A stretch of DNA of 42,349 nt from Robiginitomaculum sp. (GTDB taxonomy: Bacteria > Pseudomonadota > Alphaproteobacteria > Caulobacterales > Maricaulaceae): positions 1 through 42,349 of the forward strand of contig JAJFFQ010000004.1 in the NCBI GenBank assembly GCA_021776565.1, in the 5' to 3' direction. The position numbers and the translations under genes were made by a program. Of the stretch, positions 35,224-42,349 are shown piece by piece (the stretch's first letter is position 1; every line of letters starts with the position of its first letter). The notes under the pieces are model-generated. The model did not search any database. It saw nothing but the letters and a program-made list of their open reading frames with translations, and was not told the origin of the DNA.

Positions 35224-36531
35224 TCATATGCTTTTTTCCAGCGCCGCAATGAAAAAACCGTCCGTGCCTGTATTATACGGGCCAAGGCGCAAGGCACCGC
35301 TTTTGCTGCGTGCGCCCTTGACCAGTGCTTTGCCCTTGTCTGTGAGTAAATTGCCCTTTGCGGCCAGCGCAGCAGTATTCATTTGCGTGAACTCCTTGTG
35401 CTCACCCAAAAAAGCGTCAATGCGATCCTCGTTCTCTTCGGGCAGGACAGAACAGGTCACATAAACCAGCCGTCCGCCGGGTTTGACGAATTTTCCAGCG
35501 GCGCGCAGCACCTGATCCTGCTCCTCCATACGTTTGTACATTTGGGCAAGGCTTAATCGCCATTTGGTATCTGGTCTGCGCCGCCATGTGCCGGTGCCGG
35601 TGCAGGGGGCATCGACAAACACCACATCCATTTTTGCCTCTAAATCGTTTAAGTTTCCACCATCCTTGGGGCTACGCACCTGCACATTGCGCACACCGGC
35701 GCGTTTCAGGCGCGCCCATATGGCGATCAGACGGCGCGGGTCTGCATCCCAGGCGAATATCTGCCCGGTATTATTCATGGCCGCTGCAAAGGCCAGAGTT
35801 TTACCGCCGCCACCGGCGCAATAATCCAGCACCTGTTCGCCGCCGGTCAGTCCCGCACAGGCCGAGGCGATTTGCGAGCCGAAATCCTGAACCTCTACAC
35901 CGCCCTTGTTAAAGGCCGGCAGGCTTTGCACATGGGCCGAACGAGCACCCGGTGCTGGTGCGCCAACGCGAGCACCAAATTCAAGAATTTCTGATCGCTT
36001 GGCCTTGACTTTCTTTAATGCCTTAAAACTGGTTTCTGGCTCGCCTCGTAAGGGATTAACCCGTAAATCCAGCGGCGCACGAGCGGCAAATCCATGGGCT
36101 TCATCAAAGGCCTTGTCACCAAAAGCACGCTGGAAAGATAGCCAGAAAATTTCTGGTATATCGGCACGTACCCAGTCAGGCGCATCCTCAATATTTCGCT
36201 TGAAACCCACACGTTCTGCCTCGGTCATGGGGGTTGGCGCATGTTCATCATCGGCAAACAGTGCATCTATGTCTTCGGCGCTATTGCCCCATGTACGCCC
36301 AAGGGTACCCAAAATGAGCGCGCGTGCGGTTGTTTCTTGCATGGCATGGCTGAGTGATGCCTTGAAGCGCAAGGCATCCAGCACCAGTCCCGAGACGGCT
36401 GCACGATCTTTTGCCCCGGCATAACGGGCATTGCGGCCCCAATCCTTCAGGCATAGTTTGGCCGGGCGCTTGGTGCGTTCAAAATCTTTCAGCACCTCGA
36501 TGGCTGCTTGCGCCCGTGCGCCCTCTTTCAT
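35224..36531 (-). CDS. RsmB/NOP-family RNA (cytosine-5-)-methyltransferase
   Basis: A 435-residue SAM-dependent m5C RNA methyltransferase. The N-terminal half is NusB/RsmB-N-like (about 1-140). The catalytic half has VLDYCAGGGGKTLAFAA (SAM motif I), the first cysteine in VDAPCTGTGTWRRRPD and the catalytic cysteine in VTCSVLPEENEDRI. The target is probably 16S rRNA or tRNA; it is not possible to say whether it is the true RsmB. It begins in the ATGA overlap with the YjbR gene and ends just before a REP-like repeat. Confidence 0.9.
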   Translation of the reverse strand: MKEGARAQAAIEVLKDFERTKRPAKLCLKDWGRNARYAGAKDRAAVSGLVLDALRFKASLSHAMQETTARALILGTLGRTWGNSAEDIDALFADDEHAPTPMTEAERVGFKRNIEDAPDWVRADIPEIFWLSFQRAFGDKAFDEAHGFAARAPLDLRVNPLRGEPETSFKALKKVKAKRSEILEFGARVGAPAPGARSAHVQSLPAFNKGGVEVQDFGSQIASACAGLTGGEQVLDYCAGGGGKTLAFAAAMNNTGQIFAWDADPRRLIAIWARLKRAGVRNVQVRSPKDGGNLNDLEAKMDVVFVDAPCTGTGTWRRRPDTKWRLSLAQMYKRMEEQDQVLRAAGKFVKPGGRLVYVTCSVLPEENEDRIDAFLGEHKEFTQMNTAALAAKGNLLTDKGKALVKGARSKSGALRLGPYNTGTDGFFIAALEKSI

Positions 36532-36890
36532 TCCAAAAGACCTAGTTCTCGTTGCAGTTTTTTTGTAAGTCCATGTGACACAATTTTATGAGACCCGGCG
36601 ATATAATCTTTCAGATCGCTCTTGTTTAATCCTGGTTTGTCATAGTGTTGGATCCAGGTCATACCGCGCGATGCCAGATAAGGGGCAGGGCGCAGGCCAG
36701 GCTGTTCTCTTAGCATTTCAAAACCTATATCTGTTACCTTAAAGGTAATTCCTAAAGTATCCTTGTCAGACCATCCGCCAATGGCGAAAACCTTACCGCC
36801 GACTTTCCATACATCGGCCCCGCCCCATTGAATAACGTGCGTCGTGGCCGGTAATCCCTGGCAGAAGGTATTATACTCCTCAGGCGTCAT
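36528..36890 (-). CDS. MmcQ/YjbR family protein
   Basis: A 120-residue protein of the MmcQ/YjbR fold (small alpha/beta domain sometimes described as DNA-binding). Visible signatures are GLPATTHVIQWGGADVWKVGGKVFAIG near the N-terminus, ITFKVTD, and the late RGMTWIQHY and SHKIVSHGLTKKLQRELGL. Its start overlaps the guaB stop (TGATG) and its end overlaps the methyltransferase start (ATGA), so it is translated as a middle gene of the guaB unit. Biological role unknown. Confidence 0.85.
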   Translation of the reverse strand: MTPEEYNTFCQGLPATTHVIQWGGADVWKVGGKVFAIGGWSDKDTLGITFKVTDIGFEMLREQPGLRPAPYLASRGMTWIQHYDKPGLNKSDLKDYIAGSHKIVSHGLTKKLQRELGLLE

Positions 36891-38353
36891 CAGCTCCCCG
36901 GTGCGGAATAGTTGGGGGCTTCGCGGGTCATGGTCACATCATGCACATGGCTTTCGCGCAGGCCCGCATTGGTAATTTTGATAAACTTTGCCAGATCACG
37001 AAAGGTGGCCAGATCCTTGGCACCGGTATAGCCCATGGCCGCACGTAGGCCGCCGATTAGCTGGTGAAGAATTGGCCCAACCGGGCCTTTATAGGGGGTT
37101 TGGCCCTCAATGCCTTCGGGAACCAGTTTCATACTGTCCGAGACTTCTTTTTGGAAATAACGATCTGCCGAACCGGCACTCATGGCGGCAACCGATCCCA
37201 TACCGCGATAGGATTTGTAAGACCGCCCTTTAAAGAGAAACACCTCGCCCGGTGTCTCATCTGTTCCGGCCAGAAGTGAGCCAACCATGACCGTTGAAGC
37301 ACCGGCGGCCAGTGCCTTGGCAAAATCACCGGAATACTTGATACCGCCATCGGCAATAATCGGTATTCCGGTATCTTTGGCCGCTTTTACCGCATCAACA
37401 ATGGCGGTCAGTTGTGGCACGCCTACGCCGGCCACCATGCGCGTGGTGCAGATGGAACCGGGACCAATGCCCACCTTCACCGCATCGGCACCGGCATCAA
37501 TCAACGCCCGGGTGGCATCATAAGTAGCCACATTACCGGCAATAATTTGCGCGGTATTGCTTATCCGGCGGATGCGGCTCACTTGTTCAACTACCGATCT
37601 GGAATGACCATGGGCAGTATCAATGACCACCACATCGGCACCGGCATCGATCAGCGCCTGGGCGCGCTCATAACCTTCATCACCAACACTGGTTGCACCG
37701 CCAGCCAGCAACCGGCCATGAGCATCCTTGGCTGCATGAGGGAAGGCACGGGCTTTTTCAAAATCCTTGACGGTAATGAGACCGCTAAGGTGCCCGTCAT
37801 CATCCACAATTAGTAACCGTTCAATCCGGTTTTTATGCAGTAGCGCCTTGGCCTTTTCCGGCGATACGCCTTCGCGCGCCGTAACCATTTTACGGGTCAT
37901 CAAATTGGCAACTGTTTCATTGGGGTCATCGGCAAAGCGGACATCGCGATTGGTGATAATGCCTACAAGCTCTCGTGTGCGCCGATCCACCACAGGAATG
38001 CCGGAAATCCGGTGGGTGCTGGTTAGCGCCTTGAGTTCAGCAAGGCTGGCCTCGGGGTGGATGGTTACCGGGTCGATGACCATGCCGGATTCAAAGCGTT
38101 TGACTTTGCCAATCTCGGTGGCCTGTTGTTCAACCCCCAGGTTGCGGTGGATCATGCCGATACCACCGGCCTGGGCCATGGCAATGGCCAGTTTGGCTTC
38201 GGTCACGGTGTCCATGGCCGCAGACAATAGCGGCGTGTTTAACGCAATTGTTTTGGTCAGCTGTGTGGCAACATTCACTTGCCCCGGCAACACTTTGGAT
38301 GGGCCGGGTTGCAAGAGTACGTCGTCAAACGTTAGCCCTTCGCGAATCTGCAT
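36890..38353 (-). CDS. guaB: IMP dehydrogenase
   Basis: Oxidises IMP to XMP with NAD+, the first step to GMP. The ATG at 38353 is chosen since AGGAGG lies 6 nt before it and the protein then begins [19 protein letters not shown], the standard opening; an upstream in-frame start adds 15 unrelated residues. The 487 residues have two CBS domains (about 95-210), the catalytic Cys in [15 protein letters not shown], and the flap RGMGSVAAM with the downstream arginine loop. It heads guaB-yjbR-rsmB, with guaA downstream. Confidence 0.96.
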   Translation of the reverse strand: MQIREGLTFDDVLLQPGPSKVLPGQVNVATQLTKTIALNTPLLSAAMDTVTEAKLAIAMAQAGGIGMIHRNLGVEQQATEIGKVKRFESGMVIDPVTIHPEASLAELKALTSTHRISGIPVVDRRTRELVGIITNRDVRFADDPNETVANLMTRKMVTAREGVSPEKAKALLHKNRIERLLIVDDDGHLSGLITVKDFEKARAFPHAAKDAHGRLLAGGATSVGDEGYERAQALIDAGADVVVIDTAHGHSRSVVEQVSRIRRISNTAQIIAGNVATYDATRALIDAGADAVKVGIGPGSICTTRMVAGVGVPQLTAIVDAVKAAKDTGIPIIADGGIKYSGDFAKALAAGASTVMVGSLLAGTDETPGEVFLFKGRSYKSYRGMGSVAAMSAGSADRYFQKEVSDSMKLVPEGIEGQTPYKGPVGPILHQLIGGLRAAMGYTGAKDLATFRDLAKFIKITNAGLRESHVHDVTMTREAPNYSAPGS

Positions 38354-38477
38354 TTGGGCCTCCTCTCTTGCGGGCGCGGTGTAACCTATAGCGCGCAAAA
38401 GGGAAAGGGGTCGGGTGCGGAAATTGATGACCTAACTTAAAAAAATCGCAAGCCAGCCGCGTTTTTTACAAGCGTTA

Positions 38478-40319
38478 TTACCAGCCGCAGGTGCGATCCT
38501 TGTTCTCTTCCTTGAGATACTCCATCAACGGGGCAAAATACTCAACAATGGCCGAACCATCCATTTGCCGGGTGCCGGTAAAGGCCTCCAGCGCATCAGG
38601 CCATGGCCGGGATTGTCCCATTTCCATCATGGCATTAAAGCGCGCGCCAACCTCTTTGTTGCCATAAATCGAACACCGGTGCAGCGGCCCCGTCCAGCCG
38701 GCCTGTTCACAGGCGGCCTTTTGAAACTGGAACTGCATGATGAAGGAAAGGAAGTAACGCAAATATGGCGTATTGCCTGGAATATGATATTTTGCTCCCG
38801 GATCAAAGGCGTTACCGGGGCGGTCACCCGGTGGCACAATGCCCTGATACTGTTTGCGTAATTCCCACCATGCAGTGTTATAATTCTCTGGTGTGACTTC
38901 ACCGGAAAATACCTTCCAGCGCCATTTATCCATGAGCAGGCCAAAGGGCAGGAAGGATACCTTGTCCAGTGCCCGTTCCATCAAAAGACCAATGTCCTTG
39001 CTTTCATCTGGGATATGGCTTTCATCCAGAAGGCCGATTTGCACCAGATATTGCGGGGTAATGGAAAGCGCAATAAAATCACCAATGGCTTCGTGAAAGC
39101 CATCATGAGCACCGCTTTGGAAAATCGGTGACTGGCCCTTATAAGCGCGTTGGTAATAATTATGGCCCAGTTCATGGTGGACGGTGCCAAAATCCTCGGC
39201 ATTGACCTTGGTGCACATTTTAATGCGAATATCGTCGGCACCATCTATATCCCAGGCCGAAGCATGACAGACCACGGTGCGATCCTGCGGTTTGGTAATC
39301 AGTGAGCGTTCCCAGAATGTATCGGGCAATGGCTCTAGCCCTAACGAGGAATAAAACCCTTCGCCAACCTCAACCATCTTGCGCGGTGTGTATTCTGCCT
39401 TGACCAGCAAATCGGTTAAATCATAGTCAATGCTGGCCCCTTCGGGTTTGGCAAACTCATACAAATTTCCCCAGGTTTGCGCCCACATATTCCCTAGAAT
39501 ATCAGCGCGAATGGGGCCAGTTGCCGCTTGAACATCGTCGCCATAGTTCTCGTTCAATTTGGCGCGGGTATAGCAATGAAGTTGGTCATAAAGTGGCGCG
39601 ACCTGCCTCCAGAGGCGGTCTACCTCCCTGGCCATTTCAGCCGGTGGCATATCATAGCCGGAAAGCCACAATTCGCCCACATCCTTAAAGCCCAGTTCGC
39701 GTGCGCCTTCATTGGCAATCTCAACCATGCGGGCATATTTATCGTGCATTTCGGGTGCCGAAGCATCACGCCATTTTTCCCAGATTTCTTTTAAGAACTC
39801 CGGGTTGCGCTCTGTACCCATCATCACCTCAAGATCATCAAGGGCGACGGCTTCACCATCAATTTCAATAGTTGCCGATGAATACATGCTATCCAGCGAT
39901 GTGGTAATTTGTGCCAGTTCCTTGGCCGCACCGTCTTTTGAAGGGGCAGGCAGGGTTAGCCCTTGCGCAATCATTTTCATTTTGCGAGCCAGATCACCGG
40001 TCAGTGGTAAGTCTTTGAAACGTTTGGTGCCATTAGCATATCTGACACCCATTTCGGTGGCTTCTGCGCCAACGCGTGCGGCCAGCCAGCTGGTGTCATG
40101 GGTAATAAAATTTGCCTGTACCCAAAACACATGGCTGGCATATTCGTTCATATCGACGAAGTCTGCCTCGGCTTTGGCAACAAAGTCAGCCGCATCATCC
40201 AGTGTGGCCGGGCTTGCAGCCTTGTTCGTGGATGGTGTTGCATTTGAATCGACTGTGACTTGCCCTGAACAGGCACTGATTAGCATCAGCGCAGTTGCGC
40301 TCATCAAAAATTTCTTCAT
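38478..40319 (-). CDS. M2-family peptidyl-dipeptidase (ACE-like) lipoprotein
   Basis: A 613-residue gluzincin protease related to angiotensin-converting enzyme, removing dipeptides from peptide C-termini. The zinc site is HELGH (382-386) with third ligand Glu410 in HEAIGDF. A lipoprotein signal precedes Cys17 (LISAC), so it sits in the periplasm or outer membrane. The start at 40319 has GGGGAGA 6 nt upstream; the frame remains open 108 codons further, into the divergent gltX region, and that extension is rejected. Bacterial M2 enzymes are known (Xanthomonas ACE). The intergenic region to gltX is 154 bp. Confidence 0.92.
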   Translation of the reverse strand: MKKFLMSATALMLISACSGQVTVDSNATPSTNKAASPATLDDAADFVAKAEADFVDMNEYASHVFWVQANFITHDTSWLAARVGAEATEMGVRYANGTKRFKDLPLTGDLARKMKMIAQGLTLPAPSKDGAAKELAQITTSLDSMYSSATIEIDGEAVALDDLEVMMGTERNPEFLKEIWEKWRDASAPEMHDKYARMVEIANEGARELGFKDVGELWLSGYDMPPAEMAREVDRLWRQVAPLYDQLHCYTRAKLNENYGDDVQAATGPIRADILGNMWAQTWGNLYEFAKPEGASIDYDLTDLLVKAEYTPRKMVEVGEGFYSSLGLEPLPDTFWERSLITKPQDRTVVCHASAWDIDGADDIRIKMCTKVNAEDFGTVHHELGHNYYQRAYKGQSPIFQSGAHDGFHEAIGDFIALSITPQYLVQIGLLDESHIPDESKDIGLLMERALDKVSFLPFGLLMDKWRWKVFSGEVTPENYNTAWWELRKQYQGIVPPGDRPGNAFDPGAKYHIPGNTPYLRYFLSFIMQFQFQKAACEQAGWTGPLHRCSIYGNKEVGARFNAMMEMGQSRPWPDALEAFTGTRQMDGSAIVEYFAPLMEYLKEENKDRTCGW

Positions 40320-40473
40320 GACTTGTCTCCCCAATGATATTTGGCCAATAATATTTGATGGGAAGTGTAGTCTGAACGCTGTCGCCGTCAATGCGGCAAT
40401 CATTACCATTCTGTCTTGACGCGCTCGATCGTGCAGCGCACAAGGCGCAACTGATCCCCAATGGAGATTTTCC

Positions 40474-41811
40474 ATGACTGTCAAGGTTCGTTTTGCCCCC
40501 AGCCCGACCGGGCAATTGCATGTCGGTAACATTCGCCCGGCTTTGATAAACTGGCTGTTCGCGGCCCGCTCTGGCGGTATCTTTATGCTGCGTATAGATG
40601 ATACGGACGAGGAACGCTCAACAGAAGCGTTCGAGCAGGGCATCTATGATGACATGAAATGGCTGGGCTTGTCCCACGGGGAAACAGCCAAACAGTCCAC
40701 ACGCTTTGACCGCTATGCCAAAGTGGCCGATGACCTTAAAGCACGCGGGCTTCTCTATCCTTGTTTTGAAAGCGCCGAGGATCTGGATCGCCAGCGCAAA
40801 ATTCAGCGCAGTCAGAATAAACCGCCGGTATATAACCGTGCTGCGCTTGCTTTACGTGATGCTGAACGTGCAGGACTGGCGGCACAAGGTCGCAAACCTC
40901 ATTGGCGGTTCAAACTGTCCGGAGGGACGGTTGAATGGGACGACGTGATACGCGGCAAGCAAAGCATTGATACGGCGTCGCTATCTGATCCCATCCTCAT
41001 TCGGGGTGACGGCAGCTATCTCTACACCTTGCCCAGCGTTGTCGATGATGCAGACTTTGCCATCAGCCATATTATTCGCGGCGAAGACCATGTGACCAAT
41101 TCAGGCGCACAGATCGAGATATTCCGCGCCATTGGTGCGACGGCACCGACTATGGGCCACCATCCTTTGCTGGTGGGTGCGGATGGTGACAAGCTGTCTA
41201 AACGTCTGGGCACCCTGTCCATTGCCGGGTTGCGCGATGAGACCAGCATAGAGCCAATGGCGATATTGTCGCTGCTCGCCAAAATTGGCACCTCTGACCC
41301 GGTCGAGATACGCCGCGATCTGGCACAATTGGTTGATGAATTTGCCTTTGAAAAAATTGGCCGCGCACCGGCCCGCTTTGACCCTGGTGAGCTAAAAACC
41401 CTGAACGCCAAGTGGCTGCACGAAACGCCCTATGGCGATGTATCGGCAAGGTTGGCGGATATGGGCTGTGATGGCAGCGAAGCGTTTTGGGATGCCATCC
41501 GTGGCAATATCGAAACCCTGAACGATGTCTCTCATTGGCAAAGTGTAGTTTATGGCGACATCACTCCCATTATTGCCGATGAAGATGCGGAGTATATCAG
41601 AGATGCTGCGACGCTTCTGCCCGAGGGCGTGCTTGGGCCGCAGAGCTGGTCTGACTGGACAGCCATTGTAAAGGATAAAACCGGGCGCAAGGGCAGGGGG
41701 CTGTTCCTGCCGCTGCGCCTTGCCCTAACCGGCGTAAAACACGGCCCGGACATGGGCGCAATCCTGGCGCTGATGGATCGGGAGCGTGTGTTGGCAAGAT
41801 TGGCGGGGTAG
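40474..41811 (+). CDS. gltX: Glutamyl-tRNA synthetase
   Basis: Charges tRNA-Glu (class Ib). The HIGH motif is HVGN (16-19), within FAPSPTGQLHVGNIRPALINW. KMSKS appears as KLSKR (240-244). Conserved IRGEDHVTN and the DDTDEERS acceptor loop are present. At 445 residues it is a compact form, with a full anticodon-binding domain at the C-terminus (about 290-445). It lacks the zinc-binding cysteine cluster of the E. coli enzyme. Alphaproteobacteria often have two GltX copies, so a second elsewhere is possible. GGAG precedes the ATG. The C-terminal end is near a disrupted gene. Confidence 0.95.
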   Translation: MTVKVRFAPSPTGQLHVGNIRPALINWLFAARSGGIFMLRIDDTDEERSTEAFEQGIYDDMKWLGLSHGETAKQSTRFDRYAKVADDLKARGLLYPCFESAEDLDRQRKIQRSQNKPPVYNRAALALRDAERAGLAAQGRKPHWRFKLSGGTVEWDDVIRGKQSIDTASLSDPILIRGDGSYLYTLPSVVDDADFAISHIIRGEDHVTNSGAQIEIFRAIGATAPTMGHHPLLVGADGDKLSKRLGTLSIAGLRDETSIEPMAILSLLAKIGTSDPVEIRRDLAQLVDEFAFEKIGRAPARFDPGELKTLNAKWLHETPYGDVSARLADMGCDGSEAFWDAIRGNIETLNDVSHWQSVVYGDITPIIADEDAEYIRDAATLLPEGVLGPQSWSDWTAIVKDKTGRKGRGLFLPLRLALTGVKHGPDMGAILALMDRERVLARLAG

Positions 41812-41846
41812 GGGTTGTTGACTGAATTGTCACAATCAGAAAATTG

Positions 41847-42212
41847 ATGAAGATTGTTGATCGAGATGCATTCCTGAAAATCATTGCGAGAGGTGTGTGG
41901 CATACAACGCCTCCTCATCGGTTCAAGGACATCCTTAGCAATAAGGCCATTCTGCCTGAGCCAGATATTTCCGACAAGGAGCGATATATTGGTGCTGATG
42001 GGCAATACCCATTAGCGAGGCATCTAGGTGGTGTCAGTCTCTTTTGCCTTGAGGAATGCAAAAAGGATGAACACGGCGTATTTGACAAAGGGCAAAATTG
42101 TGGCAGTTGGTGGACATTTATTCCATGCCGAAAAGAATGGCAGTATTCGGTTTGGATAGAAATTGAGCAATCTAAAATCCAGGATAACTTCATCGGCCCA
42201 ACAGACTTACTA
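41847..42212 (+). pseudogene. Hypothetical protein gene disrupted by an IS630-type insertion
   Basis: Its first 122 codons are intact from the ATG at 41847; sequence after 42212 belongs to an inserted element, so the rest of the gene lies beyond it, if still present. The product begins KIVDRDAFLKIIARGVWHTT and continues HRFKDILSNKAILPEP and LGGVSLFCLEE. The opening W-H-T-T with a following ILxxxxIxPEP pattern recalls small ADP-ribosyltransferase-like proteins such as DarT or KptA, but this is only a resemblance. The frame stays open to the window end through the element, but those codons are antisense to the transposase. Confidence 0.65.
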
Positions 42213-42349
42213 GAGCATTTCCGGTTTAGTTTGATCCATATCCGCTTGCGGCAAAGAAGTTTGCACATTCCTGTTTTGAGAACAGTTCAAGGACTTTTCC
42301 GGCACTCTTCCAAACGGCATCCACAGTTCTGGGGGCCAGTCGTTTCATG
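42213..42349 (-). mobile_element. IS630-family insertion sequence, right end truncated by window
   Basis: The element begins at 42213 after a TA (42211-42212), the expected target site for this family. Its end reads GAGCATTTCCGGTTTAGTTT and is followed by the C-terminal part of a transposase on the minus strand. Only one end is in the window, so the opposite repeat and TA copy cannot be checked. Confidence 0.75.
42226..42349 (-). CDS. IS630-family transposase, C-terminal fragment
   Basis: The minus-strand frame enters at the window edge and ends at 42226. It encodes about 40 residues ending RTVDAVWKSAGKVLELFS, KQECANFFAASGYGSN. The R-T-x-D-x-x-W spacing and the terminal C-x-N-[YF]-F-x-A-x-G-Y are the normal C-terminus of IS630-family DDE transposases. 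The Met at the window edge is probably internal, since whole transposases have about 340 residues. The DDE residues are outside the window. Confidence 0.8.
   Translation of the reverse strand, partial: MKRLAPRTVDAVWKSAGKVLELFSKQECANFFAASGYGSN

Noticed and set aside
37767-38384. 205-codon plus-strand frame opposite guaB
   Set aside because: It is antisense to a well-supported gene and serine/threonine-rich as expected from complement codon bias; no domain is seen.
38420-38477. Terminator after the M2 peptidase gene
   Set aside because: A T-run is present on the minus strand but no stem longer than a few base pairs precedes it.
39712-40419. 235-codon plus-strand frame opposite the M2 peptidase
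   Set aside because: It is a complement-strand shadow of the peptidase gene with low-complexity composition.
40320-40643. 108-codon N-terminal extension of the M2 peptidase frame
   Set aside because: It runs antisense into gltX and has no ribosome site, while the start at 40319 has a strong site and a lipoprotein signal.
1-42349. CRISPR array, prophage or conjugative element
   Set aside because: No spaced direct repeats, integrase, phage structural genes or type IV secretion genes were found.

Overview
The window reads as chromosomal DNA of an alphaproteobacterium of medium GC content. The evidence is a class I PHA synthase, a fused CysN/CysC beside CysD, a two-domain cold-shock protein, the aminotransferase-glpX-recJ order, guaB and guaA flanking an RsmB-type methyltransferase, a TIGR02281-type retropepsin-like protease, and several genes with little or no untranslated leader. 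The genus cannot be fixed from sequence alone. Most genes are housekeeping, interspersed with small accessory cassettes and two mobile-element footprints.

Layout. 1-950: a DUF1761-like membrane protein and a 263-bp MITE-like element with 31-bp terminal inverted repeats flanked by TA. 953-3194: metG with an atypical KMSKS loop, and a SnoaL-like exported protein. 3404-6076: an unrecognised three-gene cassette (four-TM coiled-coil protein, membrane-anchored von Willebrand A protein with an intact MIDAS motif, small two-TM protein), the best candidate here for an undescribed system. 6078-9802: a GT4 glycosyltransferase, an A-type Fe-S carrier, a conserved hypothetical, and an MltF-like lytic transglycosylase whose start codon shares a CATG with the divergent hypothetical. 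9859-13434: the sulfate activation operon cysD-cysNC-cysQ. 13446-15374: small membrane or secreted proteins around a gap with a long imperfect hairpin. 15757-19300: LysE-type exporter, DUF2855 protein, dusA, TauE/SafE permease. 19305-22392, minus strand: DUF5946, retropepsin-like protease, phaC. 22491-26816: lipoprotein, class I aminotransferase, glpX, recJ, tightly overlapped; the homoserine dehydrogenase often found between the aminotransferase and glpX is absent.

26847-27005 holds a tRNA-Glu(TTC) with a visible promoter and a 36-bp near-perfect palindrome in its 5' leader. 27072-33418 is an accessory stretch: secreted proteins, a dual cold-shock protein, a lipoprotein with a methyltransferase fold, and a TetR regulator divergent from a CPBP protease, with a palindrome over the -10 box of the protease promoter. 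33554-38353, minus strand, is guaB-yjbR-rsmB-guaA with a REP-like inverted repeat before guaA. 38478-41811 has an ACE-like M2 peptidase lipoprotein divergent from gltX. At the right edge a gene after gltX is cut by an IS630-family element whose transposase C-terminus and end lie in the window.

How the genes work together: CysD/CysNC activate sulfate to APS and PAPS, and CysQ removes the PAP by-product. GuaB and GuaA make GMP from IMP. MetG, GltX, tRNA-Glu and DusA serve translation. GlpX and PhaC belong to central carbon and storage metabolism. MltF and the glycosyltransferase serve the envelope.
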